Assembly (NCBI RefSeq): GCF_017573465.1
Contig: NZ_JAGEPF010000031.1
Span: 1 to 64,000 of the forward strand
Length of the DNA stretch: 64,000 nucleotides
Direction of reading: 5' to 3'
Origin: Actinomadura violacea
GTDB lineage: Bacteria; Actinomycetota; Actinomycetes; Streptosporangiales; Streptosporangiaceae
The position numbers were made by a program, and so were the translations under genes. The notes under the pieces were generated by a model that worked only from the letters and a program-made list of their open reading frames with translations, was not told the DNA's origin and searched no databases. Shown here piece by piece: positions 1 to 7,805 of the stretch (its first letter is position 1; every line of letters begins with the position of its first letter).

Positions 1-219
1 TCAAGGCCGGCCTGTGCGGCTTCAAGCTTGCGGCGTCGATATCGGCGGCGCCAACCAGCTTGGCGGCGGGGTCCTCGTCCTGGGCGATGGCCTCAAGGCC
101 GGCCTGTGCGGCTTCAAGCTTGCGGCGTCGATATCGGCGGCGCCAACCAGCTTGGCGGCGGGGTCCTCGTCCTGGGCGATGGCCTCAAGGCCGGCCTGTG
201 CGGCTTCAAGCTTGCGGCG
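1..219. repeat. 92-bp direct tandem duplication
   Basis: Two identical 92-bp copies (1-92 and 93-184) are followed by the first 35 bases of a third (185-219), each starting TCAAGGCCGGCCTGTGCGGC. The window begins at a copy boundary, so more copies may lie to the left. The unit lies inside the minus-strand reading frame of a recombinase remnant. Because 92 is not a multiple of three, each extra copy shifts that frame. An assembly artefact is possible. Confidence 0.95.
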
Positions 220-540
220 GCGCTTGGCGGTGCTGCGGTCGCGCGCTGCTCGCGGGTGATGCGGTCTTCGCCGTAGTCGTCGGCGATCTCGATCAGGCGG
301 TCCTTGTGCTCCTTGACCTCTGCGCGCAGCGCTGCGACGTCTTCGGCGGCGGTCCGGGCCCCGATGATGTCGGCGGGTTCGGAGTTGCGTACCGACCCCT
401 TCAAGGTCGCGATGACAAGCGCGTCCATCTCGGCGCGGTCCACCTTCGGCGTGTCCGGTCGTTCCCTGGTGGGATTCCACACACAGGGGAAGCCACCGCC
501 GTGCCCGGTGACGGTCACCGGCGGCGCGGAGGTCATTGAA
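1..540 (-). pseudogene. Serine recombinase, C-terminal remnant
   Basis: The minus strand encodes the helical tail typical of large serine recombinases: a stretch containing VDRAEMDALVIATLKGS, then AALRAEVKEHKDRLIEIADD, ITREQ, and in a second frame KRRRKLEAAQAGLEAIAQDE ending near DPAAKLVGAADIDA. The catalytic N-terminal resolvase domain is absent. The switch of frame near position 250 fits gain of one GC dinucleotide in a GCGCGC run. The 92-bp duplication then scrambles the end again. This is a dead end-piece of an integrase from a lost mobile element. The family assignment rests on the recognisable coiled-coil tail only, with no catalytic motif visible. Confidence 0.65.
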
Positions 541-982
541 CGAAGTAGTGGTGCAGAGCGGCGCTGCACACCGCCTGGCGGGCAGGGCCTGCGGGAACCG
601 GCAGTGACGCTCCCTGCCGACCCAGCCCGGCGCCCGGTGGCGCGGCTTCTGCGCTTGCTCGCCTCGGGAGCGTCTGGATCTTCGCGATTCCACATGCTGA
701 GACCACAGTGGTCTATCCGCGTTGCTTACGGGCATCGGGAGCGGCGGCCCGGAGCGCGGACCGGGGAGTGCTGGCGCGGCGGGGCCTGATGCGACAAGAG
801 GGGCGCGGACGGGCCGGGACCGGTCCCGATGTGTTGGTGTGAGACTGGCCCAGCCGCACCTTCAGGGACGGAGAGTGACCAATTCCGAGAAGACCATTGA
901 CCATACGGGCTCTGTGATAGCGGTCTCTGCTTTTGGTCGAGGTCTCTCGTCGGATGAGTCGCGCAGACAGAACGGAACGGTC
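541..982. other. No gene recognised
   Basis: I see no convincing reading frame, RNA gene or repeat here. The reading frame of the following gene stays open upstream to 722, but the residues are low-complexity Gly/Ala/Arg and there is a better start with a preceding purine-rich stretch at 983. Confidence 0.5.
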
Positions 983-1483
983 ATGGACACCTGTCCGCGT
1001 TGCCAGTCGACCGAGCGTGTAGAGAGGGCCAGCACGATCGTCGCTACCGGGATTCAACCGCTCAGCAGGCTCCTGTGGTGCCCGCACGTGCCATCCATGC
1101 CGACCAGAATCAAAGTTTACCGGGTGTGTAACGTGGTCGGCGTTTTCATGTTCCTGGGGGCCGCCGCCTCTACGAGCACGCCACCGGCGACGCAGGAGGA
1201 CGCAGACGCGGCCTGGTTCGGATCTTTGGTTCTTCCATTTGCGGTGTTGTTGATCACCGCTGGCCTCACCCTGCTGCTGGTTTCGGGTCAAGCACGCAGA
1301 GAGTGGCAGGCGGCTAAGCAGTGTGATCAGGTGGTCAGGCAGCTGTGGCCGCTCCTCGACTACTGCCACCGCTGCAACACCATCTTCCTGCCGGGCGGAT
1401 CATTCGCTACTGATCCCGTCCATACTTCACGGTTCCTCCGGGACGCTGCTGACTACATGCTCGCGGCTCATCGGGGCCGCTGA
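983..1483 (+). CDS. Zinc-ribbon membrane protein, unknown function
   Basis: A 166-residue protein beginning MDTCPRCQS. It has a CxxC pair at residues 4-7 and a second CxxC (CHRC) near residue 132 followed by NTIFLPGG, which together can form one split zinc ribbon. Between them are two hydrophobic stretches (about residues 50-65 and 78-100), so the ribbon halves probably lie on the same side of the membrane. Proteins with this layout occur widely in actinomycetes without known function. The ATG at 983 was chosen because the CPRC motif starts family members. The longer frame to 722 is low complexity. Confidence 0.6.
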   Translation: MDTCPRCQSTERVERASTIVATGIQPLSRLLWCPHVPSMPTRIKVYRVCNVVGVFMFLGAAASTSTPPATQEDADAAWFGSLVLPFAVLLITAGLTLLLVSGQARREWQAAKQCDQVVRQLWPLLDYCHRCNTIFLPGGSFATDPVHTSRFLRDAADYMLAAHRGR

Positions 1484-2091
1484 GCACTATTGGGTCTGTG
1501 GCGCGAGCTCCGGTTATCGGGGCGGAGACCTTTCTCATGCCGATGTCCTCGCGGGAGGGAGCGGTCGGGGCTGCGGAATGTAGATGTGGAGCAGGCCATC
1601 GATGTCGCTCAGTGGGGCGGTGGGTTCGCGGAGGAGATCGCCCCAGTCATCATCGTTGCGAACTGCGCCGACGGCGGTTTCGAATGCCGAGGGTGTGGTG
1701 CCCCGGAGCGATGCGTTACGGTCGCGCTGGCCGCGGTCCCGCCAAGTGCTGGAGCTGCTGGGGGTGTCGCTTGCCGCTGAAGATGAGCACGTAGCTGCCA
1801 TTGAGGATGTGCATGTGGCGGGTGTGAGTGTGCCCCGCCGGGGCGATGTCGGCGGGGGCACTGGTGTTGATAGTGGCAGCTGCGTGTTGATCGTGCCTTT
1901 GGTGTCGTTGGCGGTGCCGGTTGTGGGCGGCCTCTTGATGTGGAGCGAGAGAGCGTGAAGAGCTAATCGGATGGGTTGATTCGCGACCGGGGAGGCAACT
2001 TGTGTGCCGCCGTTCGTGGTTTGGTGTTGAGGGGCTGCTGGAGTCGATCGACTACGGCGGGCCGTCGTTCCCAAGACGAAGGTAGGGCACC
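1484..2091. other. Probable decayed minus-strand gene
   Basis: No intact gene is convincing. On the minus strand around 1553-1726 one frame reads like real protein (SAFETAVGAVRNDDDWGDLL, then PLSDIDGLLHIYIPQP). Around 1720-1830 a different minus frame reads like protein too (HILNGSYVLIFSGKR). The two could be pieces of one frameshifted gene. I do not recognise the family. Confidence 0.3.
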
Positions 2092-3495
2092 GTGAAGAGA
2101 CGTTCAGTGATCGCGGTCGGCGTTGCGCTCACCGCCGGTCTCGCCGCCGCAGCCCCTCTCGCTGATGACCAGGGGTCGAAGGCCGCGCCCGGCACGTGGA
2201 GCACGCCCGGCACCGCTGCGCCGTTGCGGCCCGTCCTTCCGGCGCGGCCTGCCACCTTCACCAAGCCTGCCAAGCACGCCGATTTCAACGGTGACGGCTA
2301 CGGCGACATCGTTGTTCCGGGCCCAGGGTGGGGCAAGGATCCGAGCAGGGGCCTCAGCTTTGTCGAGGTGGTTTACGGCAGCCCCGCAGGACTGACCCCC
2401 AGCCGCCGCCAGAGCATCGGGCCGTCCACCTCGGGCATTCCCGGCACCGCGTATGGCGCGCAGATGGGTGCCGCCGCCGATTTCGACCGCGACGGCTACG
2501 CCGACCTGGCGCTCGAATCGGTCGAGGACGGCGGGTCCTCGGTCGTGATCTTCTACGGCTCGGCCACAGGCCTCAGCGGTCGGTCGATAGCGTTGAAGGG
2601 CCCCGGAGACTTCTCCTTCGACACCCTCGCGGTCGGTGATTTCGACGGGACTGCCGGCACGGACGTGGTCGTCACCGGCAAGGGGGAGTGCTGGGTCTTC
2701 CGCGACATCACCACCAAGCCCGTCCCCGGCACCAAGATCCCAGTTACCGGCCGTATCGGGGCCAAGATCCGCCGAGGGTCGGTAGGTCCGGGCAGCGTCG
2801 CGGCAGCCCGGGCCCCGGTCGTGGCCGACGTCAACGGCGATCGCCGCTCGGACCTGGTGCTGGTCGTTGCGACCCCGGCCGCAGACGGTGAGGAGGGGGA
2901 GGACTTCTGGAATGCCGAACTGCGCCTGGGCACCGTCAACGGGCTGAGCACGAAAGCGGTCGGTTTCGGCAACGACCAGGTCTCTGAGCGGCCCGCCCCT
3001 GTTGCCGGCGACGTCGACGGTGATGGCAGGACCGACGTCATTGTCACGGGACCCGAGACCGGCACGATCACCGCCTTCCTCGGCACGGCGGGCGGACTCG
3101 CGCCTGGGAAACAGATCAGGCTTCCGTTCACAGGAGAGGTCAAAAGGCTGGCGGTCGGCGATACCGACGGCGACGGCAAAGCAGACCTTGCAGCCTTCAA
3201 CGCGTACACGGCGACCGCGGTCCTGCCCGGCGGCCGAGGCGGACTCGACCTCGCCAGAGCACAGCGCTTCGACAAGGCGACACCCGGCCTGCCCGCCGCG
3301 CCCGGAAACGATCTGCGGGGCTTTGCTGACATGGCATCCCTCACCGACGTGAACGGCGACGGCAAAGCCGACCTCATCGTCGAGGCCCCGCAGGAGAACG
3401 CTCCTGACCAGGACCGGGTTTTCATCCTGCCTGGCAGCGATTCCGGAGTCACCATCAAAGGCGCCACCGCCTTCAGCGGGGCTGCCCTGAGATGA
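2092..3495 (+). CDS. Secreted FG-GAP/VCBS repeat protein
   Basis: A 467-residue protein with a signal peptide (KRRS followed by a hydrophobic Ala/Leu core to about residue 22). At least six calcium-loop motifs of the D-x-D/N-x-D-G type are spaced through the protein: DFNGDGYGDIVV, DFDRDGYADLAL, DVNGDRRSDLVLV, DVDGDGRTDVIV, DTDGDGKADLAA and DVNGDGKADLIV. This is the FG-GAP pattern of integrin-alpha-like seven-bladed propellers. It is probably an exported calcium-binding structural or adhesive protein with no catalytic domain visible. The GTG start at 2092 is preceded by GAAGGTAGGG. It is monocistronic. Confidence 0.85.
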   Translation: MKRRSVIAVGVALTAGLAAAAPLADDQGSKAAPGTWSTPGTAAPLRPVLPARPATFTKPAKHADFNGDGYGDIVVPGPGWGKDPSRGLSFVEVVYGSPAGLTPSRRQSIGPSTSGIPGTAYGAQMGAAADFDRDGYADLALESVEDGGSSVVIFYGSATGLSGRSIALKGPGDFSFDTLAVGDFDGTAGTDVVVTGKGECWVFRDITTKPVPGTKIPVTGRIGAKIRRGSVGPGSVAAARAPVVADVNGDRRSDLVLVVATPAADGEEGEDFWNAELRLGTVNGLSTKAVGFGNDQVSERPAPVAGDVDGDGRTDVIVTGPETGTITAFLGTAGGLAPGKQIRLPFTGEVKRLAVGDTDGDGKADLAAFNAYTATAVLPGGRGGLDLARAQRFDKATPGLPAAPGNDLRGFADMASLTDVNGDGKADLIVEAPQENAPDQDRVFILPGSDSGVTIKGATAFSGAALR

Positions 3496-3723
3496 CCGGT
3501 CAAGGCCACGCGTCAAGCCACTCGCCCCGAGGGCTCCCGAGCCGCCAGGTCTACGAGCAATTGGTCGAAGTTTCCGGCCAGCAGCCCGAGCACCCAGGCG
3601 GCCACCTGTTGTTCGGCGTCGGGAGCGTGCAGGCAGCGGGCGGCCTGCATCGAACCCGGTGCGGTTCCACCTCCGGCTGATGGGCCTGGGAAACCTGTTG
3701 CGGCGGGTGTCAGGATGGAATGC

Positions 3724-4137
3724 ATGCGCGTGAGGTTTTCAAGGCTGGATGACGGCAGTCGGGCGTACAGCGTGGTCGAGCGCTCGGACGGCGTCAGATA
3801 CCGGATCCGTGAGGGAGTCGCGGGCCCCGGCCTTCCGCATGACGCCGTCCACCTGCTCGTTGAGCGTGAGTTGGGGGAGGACGGCGGTTTCTGGGGCGCG
3901 GTGGCCGCGGGAGCGGTGTTCTCCAGCATGGAGCACATCGCGGGTTCTGGGTCTGGGCACCCCAAAAGAGATTCTTCAGCTGCCGAGTGCGCATCCGGGT
4001 CGCGCACCGCAACTTCAGAGCCGCCCACACGGCGAACCAACGGATGTGGACGCCGCTGTGACCGATGTGCGCATCGAACCGTCGGTGGTGCAGGAGGCGG
4101 GTTCAACGTTCGCCACCGGCCAGTGGACGATCAGTAG
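3724..4137 (+). CDS. Actinobacterial hypothetical protein, C-terminus degraded
   Basis: The first 80 or so residues (starting MRVRFSRLDDGSRAYSVVER, later GLPHDAVHLLVERELG, GFWGAVAAGAVFSSMEHIAG) match a common actinobacterial protein family of unknown function. In that family the conserved part normally continues for several tens of residues. Here the sequence after SMEHIAG becomes low-complexity and overlaps the start of the toxin gene in another frame, so the original C-terminus is probably lost. ATG 3724 is preceded by AGGATGGA. An in-frame ATG also lies at 3715. Confidence 0.55.
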   Translation: MRVRFSRLDDGSRAYSVVERSDGVRYRIREGVAGPGLPHDAVHLLVERELGEDGGFWGAVAAGAVFSSMEHIAGSGSGHPKRDSSAAECASGSRTATSEPPTRRTNGCGRRCDRCAHRTVGGAGGGFNVRHRPVDDQ

Positions 4138-5439
4138 CGCATGGGACGTCCTGGCATCGACGCTCGCCGGGTGCGAGGGCATGGCCGGTCACGAGCCCGA
4201 CAAGGCGGCGCTGGCGTTCGCCCCGCACTACAACCAGGCTGTGAGCGCCGCTTGGCGAGGTTTCCAAGCCGCCGTCAAGAGCGTCGGAGGCTTCTCGCTC
4301 TGCCTGGGAAATCGGCGGGAAACTACCTCAACGCCGATCACCACTCCACCATCACCCTCCCGGCCGGTACCGGCATCGTCCGGAGTCCGGCACAGCAGTC
4401 GGTGCCCTTCTGGGAGGCCGGCCGCCAGGTCGTCACCGACAAGACCATGGCAATGCCGCCGTCAGTCCTGGGCGGGGCATCATCATGGCTGCCGGCGCAA
4501 CTCGCCGACCTATGGCCGACGGGAGACCCAGGAAAACTGCGAGCCGCCGCGAAGGCTTGGCGGGACGCGGGCGACCGCGTGTCCACTGCCGCCGGGAAGC
4601 TCGGAACCGCGATCTACTCGGTCACCGGCGGCAACACCACGGGTGATGCCGAGGTCATCGATTCGGCGTGGTCCAAGCTGTACGGGTCCTGCAACGAGCG
4701 GACCGTGCTTTACACGCTTCCCCGGTTGTGTCACAACGTCGCCGAAGCCTGCGACAAGTACGCCGACGCCGTCGACCACGCACACCGCAAAGCCGAATGG
4801 GAGTTGGGTGCGGCCGGCGTCCTCGGCGCGGTCCTCCTCGGCGTCGGAGGGTTCCTCACCCCCGAGACCGGTGGGGCGTCCGATGCCGGCGCCATAGCCG
4901 TGGACGCCGCCATCGCCCGCGGCATCCTGGTTCCGATCGCCGGCGCGCTTGTGGCGACCGTGGGCGGCCTGAGCGTCGGTGCCCTTGCAGAGCACATCAT
5001 TCAAGCCACCGAGGACAGCGCGACCAACGCTCCGAGGGTCCAGCCCACCGACGCTGAGACGCAATCGTTGCAGGGTGCCCTCGAGAAGGAGGTAGGAGCC
5101 GGGAGTGGAGGGGAGGGCGGTGAATGGGTCGATGGAAAACCTCCTCCAGAAGCGCTCGAGAAGGTGCCAGATAAGTGGGGTGACGGCAGCCCGAACAAGA
5201 AGGGAGTCGGCCATCGCTAAACGGATCTCAAAGATCGAGGGAGCGGGATCAGGATCGACGAGGGCGACCCGAACAATCCCCAGCCTGCTCAACGCGTAGA
5301 CCATGTGGTCGTCCGCGTCAGAGGGAAAGTGATCGGCCGGGACGGGCAGCCGCTGGAAGGGTCGATCAAAGAGAACTGGGAACAGGCTCATATTCCCTTG
5401 CCGGAGTGGCTGACATGGCGTACTTGGAGCTCTCCGTGA
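4046..5439 (+). pseudogene. Polymorphic toxin gene, frameshifted and stopped
   Basis: The N-terminal part (VDAAVTDVRIEPSVVQEAG, then GCEGMAGHEPDKAALAFAP) is a WXG100/ESX-like helical module of the kind that starts many actinobacterial polymorphic toxins. Near 4305 the frame changes by one base (CLG continues as SAGNYLNADHHST in the next frame). A linker with transmembrane-like Gly/Ala/Val segments follows (about 4800-4990). The end, PNKKGVGHR, meets an in-frame TAA at 5218. After the TAA the same frame continues for 72 codons with TDLKDRGSGIRIDEGDPNN, QRVDHVVVRVRGKVIGRDG and AHIPLPEWLTWRTW, closing at TGA 5437. That is a complete toxin C-terminal domain. The gene is therefore inactive unless both lesions are sequence errors. 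GTG 4046, 4058 and 4067 are all possible starts. Confidence 0.75.
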
Positions 5440-5460
5440 TGGATGCTAAGGTTTGATTTC

Positions 5461-5826
5461 GTGACCGTACAGTTCCCTGACATGCGCCGTGATGTCATCG
5501 AAGCCCTTCAGGCGCTTTCGGATCCGGAGTATCAGCGTCGCGTATGGGTGGAGCACGCTTACCCTCAGCCAGGGTTCTATGATGACCTGACGCACAACGT
5601 CAACGTCCTGTACGACGACACCTCGGTCGCGGAAGACCCCCGAGCTCAGATCGGCCTGACGCTGGAAAATGACGCAGAGGCGGAGCCGATGGAACGTCTG
5701 GCCGCGGTTCTGGACCCGCTCCTGGACTCCTTGCCCACCAAACTCCAGGATGCTCAGGTGATCTCCCGCCCTGAATGGAGCGCTGTGGTGAAGGCGGCCC
5801 AGGAGGCTGCTGAAGTTATTCGCTGA
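5461..5826 (+). CDS. SCO4402-family protein, probable immunity protein
   Basis: A 121-residue acidic protein (FPDMRRDVIEALQALSDPE, RRVWVEHAYPQ, NVLYDDTSVAEDPR, later RPEWSAVVKAAQEAAE) matching the SCO4402 family, a small cytoplasmic actinobacterial family. It begins 21 bases after the last codon of the toxin frame, the usual position of an immunity gene. The GTG at 5461 has AAGG 8 bases upstream. An in-frame ATG at 5443 would add six residues. It is intact although the toxin is broken. The immunity role is inferred from position, size and acidity only. Confidence 0.7.
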   Translation: MTVQFPDMRRDVIEALQALSDPEYQRRVWVEHAYPQPGFYDDLTHNVNVLYDDTSVAEDPRAQIGLTLENDAEAEPMERLAAVLDPLLDSLPTKLQDAQVISRPEWSAVVKAAQEAAEVIR

Positions 5827-6232
5827 GCTAGCCTTCTCGGCTGCTGAAGTTCGCTCTACGGGTGTTGCTGCAGTGGGTGTACCCTCTGCTTTTTTGTGTG
5901 CTTCGGTCTGCGTTCTTCCTTGAACGCGAGGATATGGCTCGTTTTAATAGCGAGTTATTTTGTGGTGCGGGGCGGGTCTAGTAAGTGTTGAGGACGTTGT
6001 TGAGAGGTAACTCGTCCCGATAAGCCTGGCTGGGGTGCTTCTGGTCGCTTGTGGCGGTTTCTCTTGCGCGGGGTTCGCTGGCTCGCGAGCGGAAGTGGTT
6101 GATTCTGAGCAGTCTTCGAAACACCGGTTCCTCTATGTAGTTGATTGACTGCCTAATGTGATGCATCGTTCTGGTCACTGACTTTGGTTGACGGAGGTCG
6201 AGTCCGTCGATCACTGGCCGGCGGGGGCAGCG
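5827..6232. other. Lower-GC intergenic stretch
   Basis: Noticeably more AT-rich than its neighbours (for example TTTTAATAGCGAGTTATTTT near 5941). A minus-strand frame ending at 5978 reads plausibly as the tail of a protein (INYIEEPVFRRLLRINHF, AYRDELPLNNVLNTY). It could be a transposase or other mobile-gene remnant, but I cannot name a family. Confidence 0.35.
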
Positions 6233-6526
6233 ATGGGAACGCTGGTAGCGGTCGCGCAGAGAGAACTGGCGGTGCGGTGGGCGCGTCTGCTGCGTCTGCA
6301 CTTCGAGTTCAAGCGTCTGGGTGCCTCGACGAGGGTGCGCTGGCCGCGCAACGGGCGGTGGCGATTGAGAGTCCGCCGCGACAACTGGTCGGAGACGGTC
6401 ATGTGCGCAGGTGCCGACGGCGTGTACGCCTACATCACGGCGCATGGGCGGTTGCTCGGCACGGCCGGCGAGGTCCGCTACGTTGCCCGGCTGCTGCTTT
6501 GGATGGTGAAGCGACGGCAGCAATGA
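6233..6526 (+). CDS. Small hypothetical protein
   Basis: A 97-residue basic protein (MGTLVAVAQRELAVRWARLL, then GRWRLRVRRDNWSETVMCAG and GRLLGTAGEVRYVARLLLW). No domain is recognised. There is no signal peptide and no clear membrane span. An upstream TTG at 6188 keeps the frame open. The ATG at 6233 was chosen as the first ATG. It converges on manA with only 13 bases between the stop codons. Confidence 0.45.
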   Translation: MGTLVAVAQRELAVRWARLLRLHFEFKRLGASTRVRWPRNGRWRLRVRRDNWSETVMCAGADGVYAYITAHGRLLGTAGEVRYVARLLLWMVKRRQQ

Positions 6527-6539
6527 TCATTCTAGTCGA

Positions 6540-7718
6540 TCATGGGTGGTCGGACTTGGGGACGGAGGCGCGGAATCCGGTGCCGTCGCCTTCGATCACC
6601 AGCGGGCCGGCGCCCTCGTAGGGCACGAACAGTGCCTCGCCCGGAGTGAGCAGTTCGGTGGTGCCGCCGCGAGCCACGCTGAGGGTGCCGTCGGTGCAGA
6701 GGATCGTGCTCGGGCCGGGGAGCGGGATGCCGATGGGCGGGCGTGGACGCAGCCTGGTCAGCTGGAATTGCTCGACAGGGGCCGCGTACAGTTCCTCGCC
6801 CGTGGGCAGGGGGGAGGGCTGCAGCACTTCAGGCTGCGTGGGAGTGAAGTCGGTGACCGCGGCGAGTTCGGCTCTGTCGATGTGCTTGCCGGTCAGGCCG
6901 CCGCGCAGCACGTTGTCGGAGGAGGCCATGATCTCGACGGCCGTTCCACGCAGGTAGGCGTGGATGGTTCGCGGGGCGGTGTAGAGAGCCTGCCCGGGCT
7001 GCAGCGCGATCAGGTTGAAGAGCAGGGAGGCGACGACCCCGGGATCGTCGGGGTGGTCCGCCGCGATCATCGCCGCTGCCCGGTGCGCGGGGTCGGGGTC
7101 GATCGTTTCTGCGTCGCGTACCTCCGCGACCAGATTGGAGCGGTCGGCGGCAGGCCAGGCGTTCAGCGCTCCCAATGCCGCTTTGGGGCCGACCTCCTCC
7201 ACGATGTCCGCGAGGCGCCGCAGCCGGGGGCCGTTCAGGGCCCGCAGCAGGCGCGCGGCGATCTCGGGCGTGCGGAATCCGCAGAGCGCTTCGAACGCGG
7301 TGAGGGCGTAGACCAGTTCCGGCTTCGGCCAGTCGTCGCGGTAGTTGCGCGTGGCCGAGTCGAGCGGGATTCCGAGCGCTTCTTCGCGCGCGAACCCGCG
7401 TTGGGCCTGGTCGGAGTCGGGGTGCACCTGAATCGACAGTGGCTTGGCGACCGCGAGGACCTTGAGCAGGAAGGGCAGGCGGTCCTGCCCTGGGCCCAGC
7501 AGCCCGGCGCGGTCCTCCTTGATCGCCGCCAGCAGGTCGGTCCCGTCGGCGAGCCTGGACGGCGCGGTCGGATGCGCCCCGATCCAGAGCTCCGCCTCGG
7601 GGCGGGCCGTGGGCGACGGTCTGCCCTGCAGTTCCGCGATGGCCGTCCGCGAGCCCCAGGCGTAGTCGCGGATGGGGTTGTCCAACCGGTGGAGCTGAAG
7701 CTGCGTGCCAGTGTGCAT
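6540..7718 (-). CDS. manA: Mannose-6-phosphate isomerase, class I
   Basis: A 392-residue type I phosphomannose isomerase that interconverts mannose 6-phosphate and fructose 6-phosphate with a catalytic zinc. Visible signatures are NPIRDYAWGS near residue 14, EAELWIGAHP at 41-50, LSIQVHPD at 94-101 (zinc ligands Gln and His), ELVYALTAFEALCGFR (zinc Glu) and PRTIHAYLRG with EIMASSDNVLRGGLT (last His ligand and active-site Arg). It is the last gene of the leftward sugar-transport operon, 87 bases after the binding-protein gene, so it probably feeds imported mannose-type sugar into glycolysis. ATG 7718 was chosen. An in-frame ATG at 7748 is an alternative. Confidence 0.93.
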   Translation of the reverse strand: MHTGTQLQLHRLDNPIRDYAWGSRTAIAELQGRPSPTARPEAELWIGAHPTAPSRLADGTDLLAAIKEDRAGLLGPGQDRLPFLLKVLAVAKPLSIQVHPDSDQAQRGFAREEALGIPLDSATRNYRDDWPKPELVYALTAFEALCGFRTPEIAARLLRALNGPRLRRLADIVEEVGPKAALGALNAWPAADRSNLVAEVRDAETIDPDPAHRAAAMIAADHPDDPGVVASLLFNLIALQPGQALYTAPRTIHAYLRGTAVEIMASSDNVLRGGLTGKHIDRAELAAVTDFTPTQPEVLQPSPLPTGEELYAAPVEQFQLTRLRPRPPIGIPLPGPSTILCTDGTLSVARGGTTELLTPGEALFVPYEGAGPLVIEGDGTGFRASVPKSDHP

Positions 7719-7764
7719 GTCGTCGGGCTTCGAGGTTCCTCGGGGCATTCGGCCGGTGGGCAGG

Positions 7765-7794
7765 GTCCGGCGGGCCGATGACGACCCGCCGGAC
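7765..7794 (-). terminator. Perfect hairpin between binding-protein gene and manA
   Basis: GTCCGGCGGG and CCCGCCGGAC form a perfect 10-bp stem with a 10-base loop in the 87-base gap. There is no T-run on the transcribed side. It may therefore be a partial terminator or an RNA 3'-end stabiliser that keeps binding-protein mRNA above manA mRNA, rather than a full stop. Confidence 0.6.
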
Positions 7795-7805
7795 CGTTCG
7801 GCCGC

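Noticed and set aside
1..219. CRISPR-like array at the window start
   Set aside because: The copies are contiguous and identical with no spacers of different sequence, and they lie within a decayed reading frame; this is a tandem duplication.
2104..3516. 470-codon minus-strand frame opposite the FG-GAP gene
   Set aside because: The plus strand has a signal peptide and six calcium-loop repeats; the minus frame is a mirror of these.
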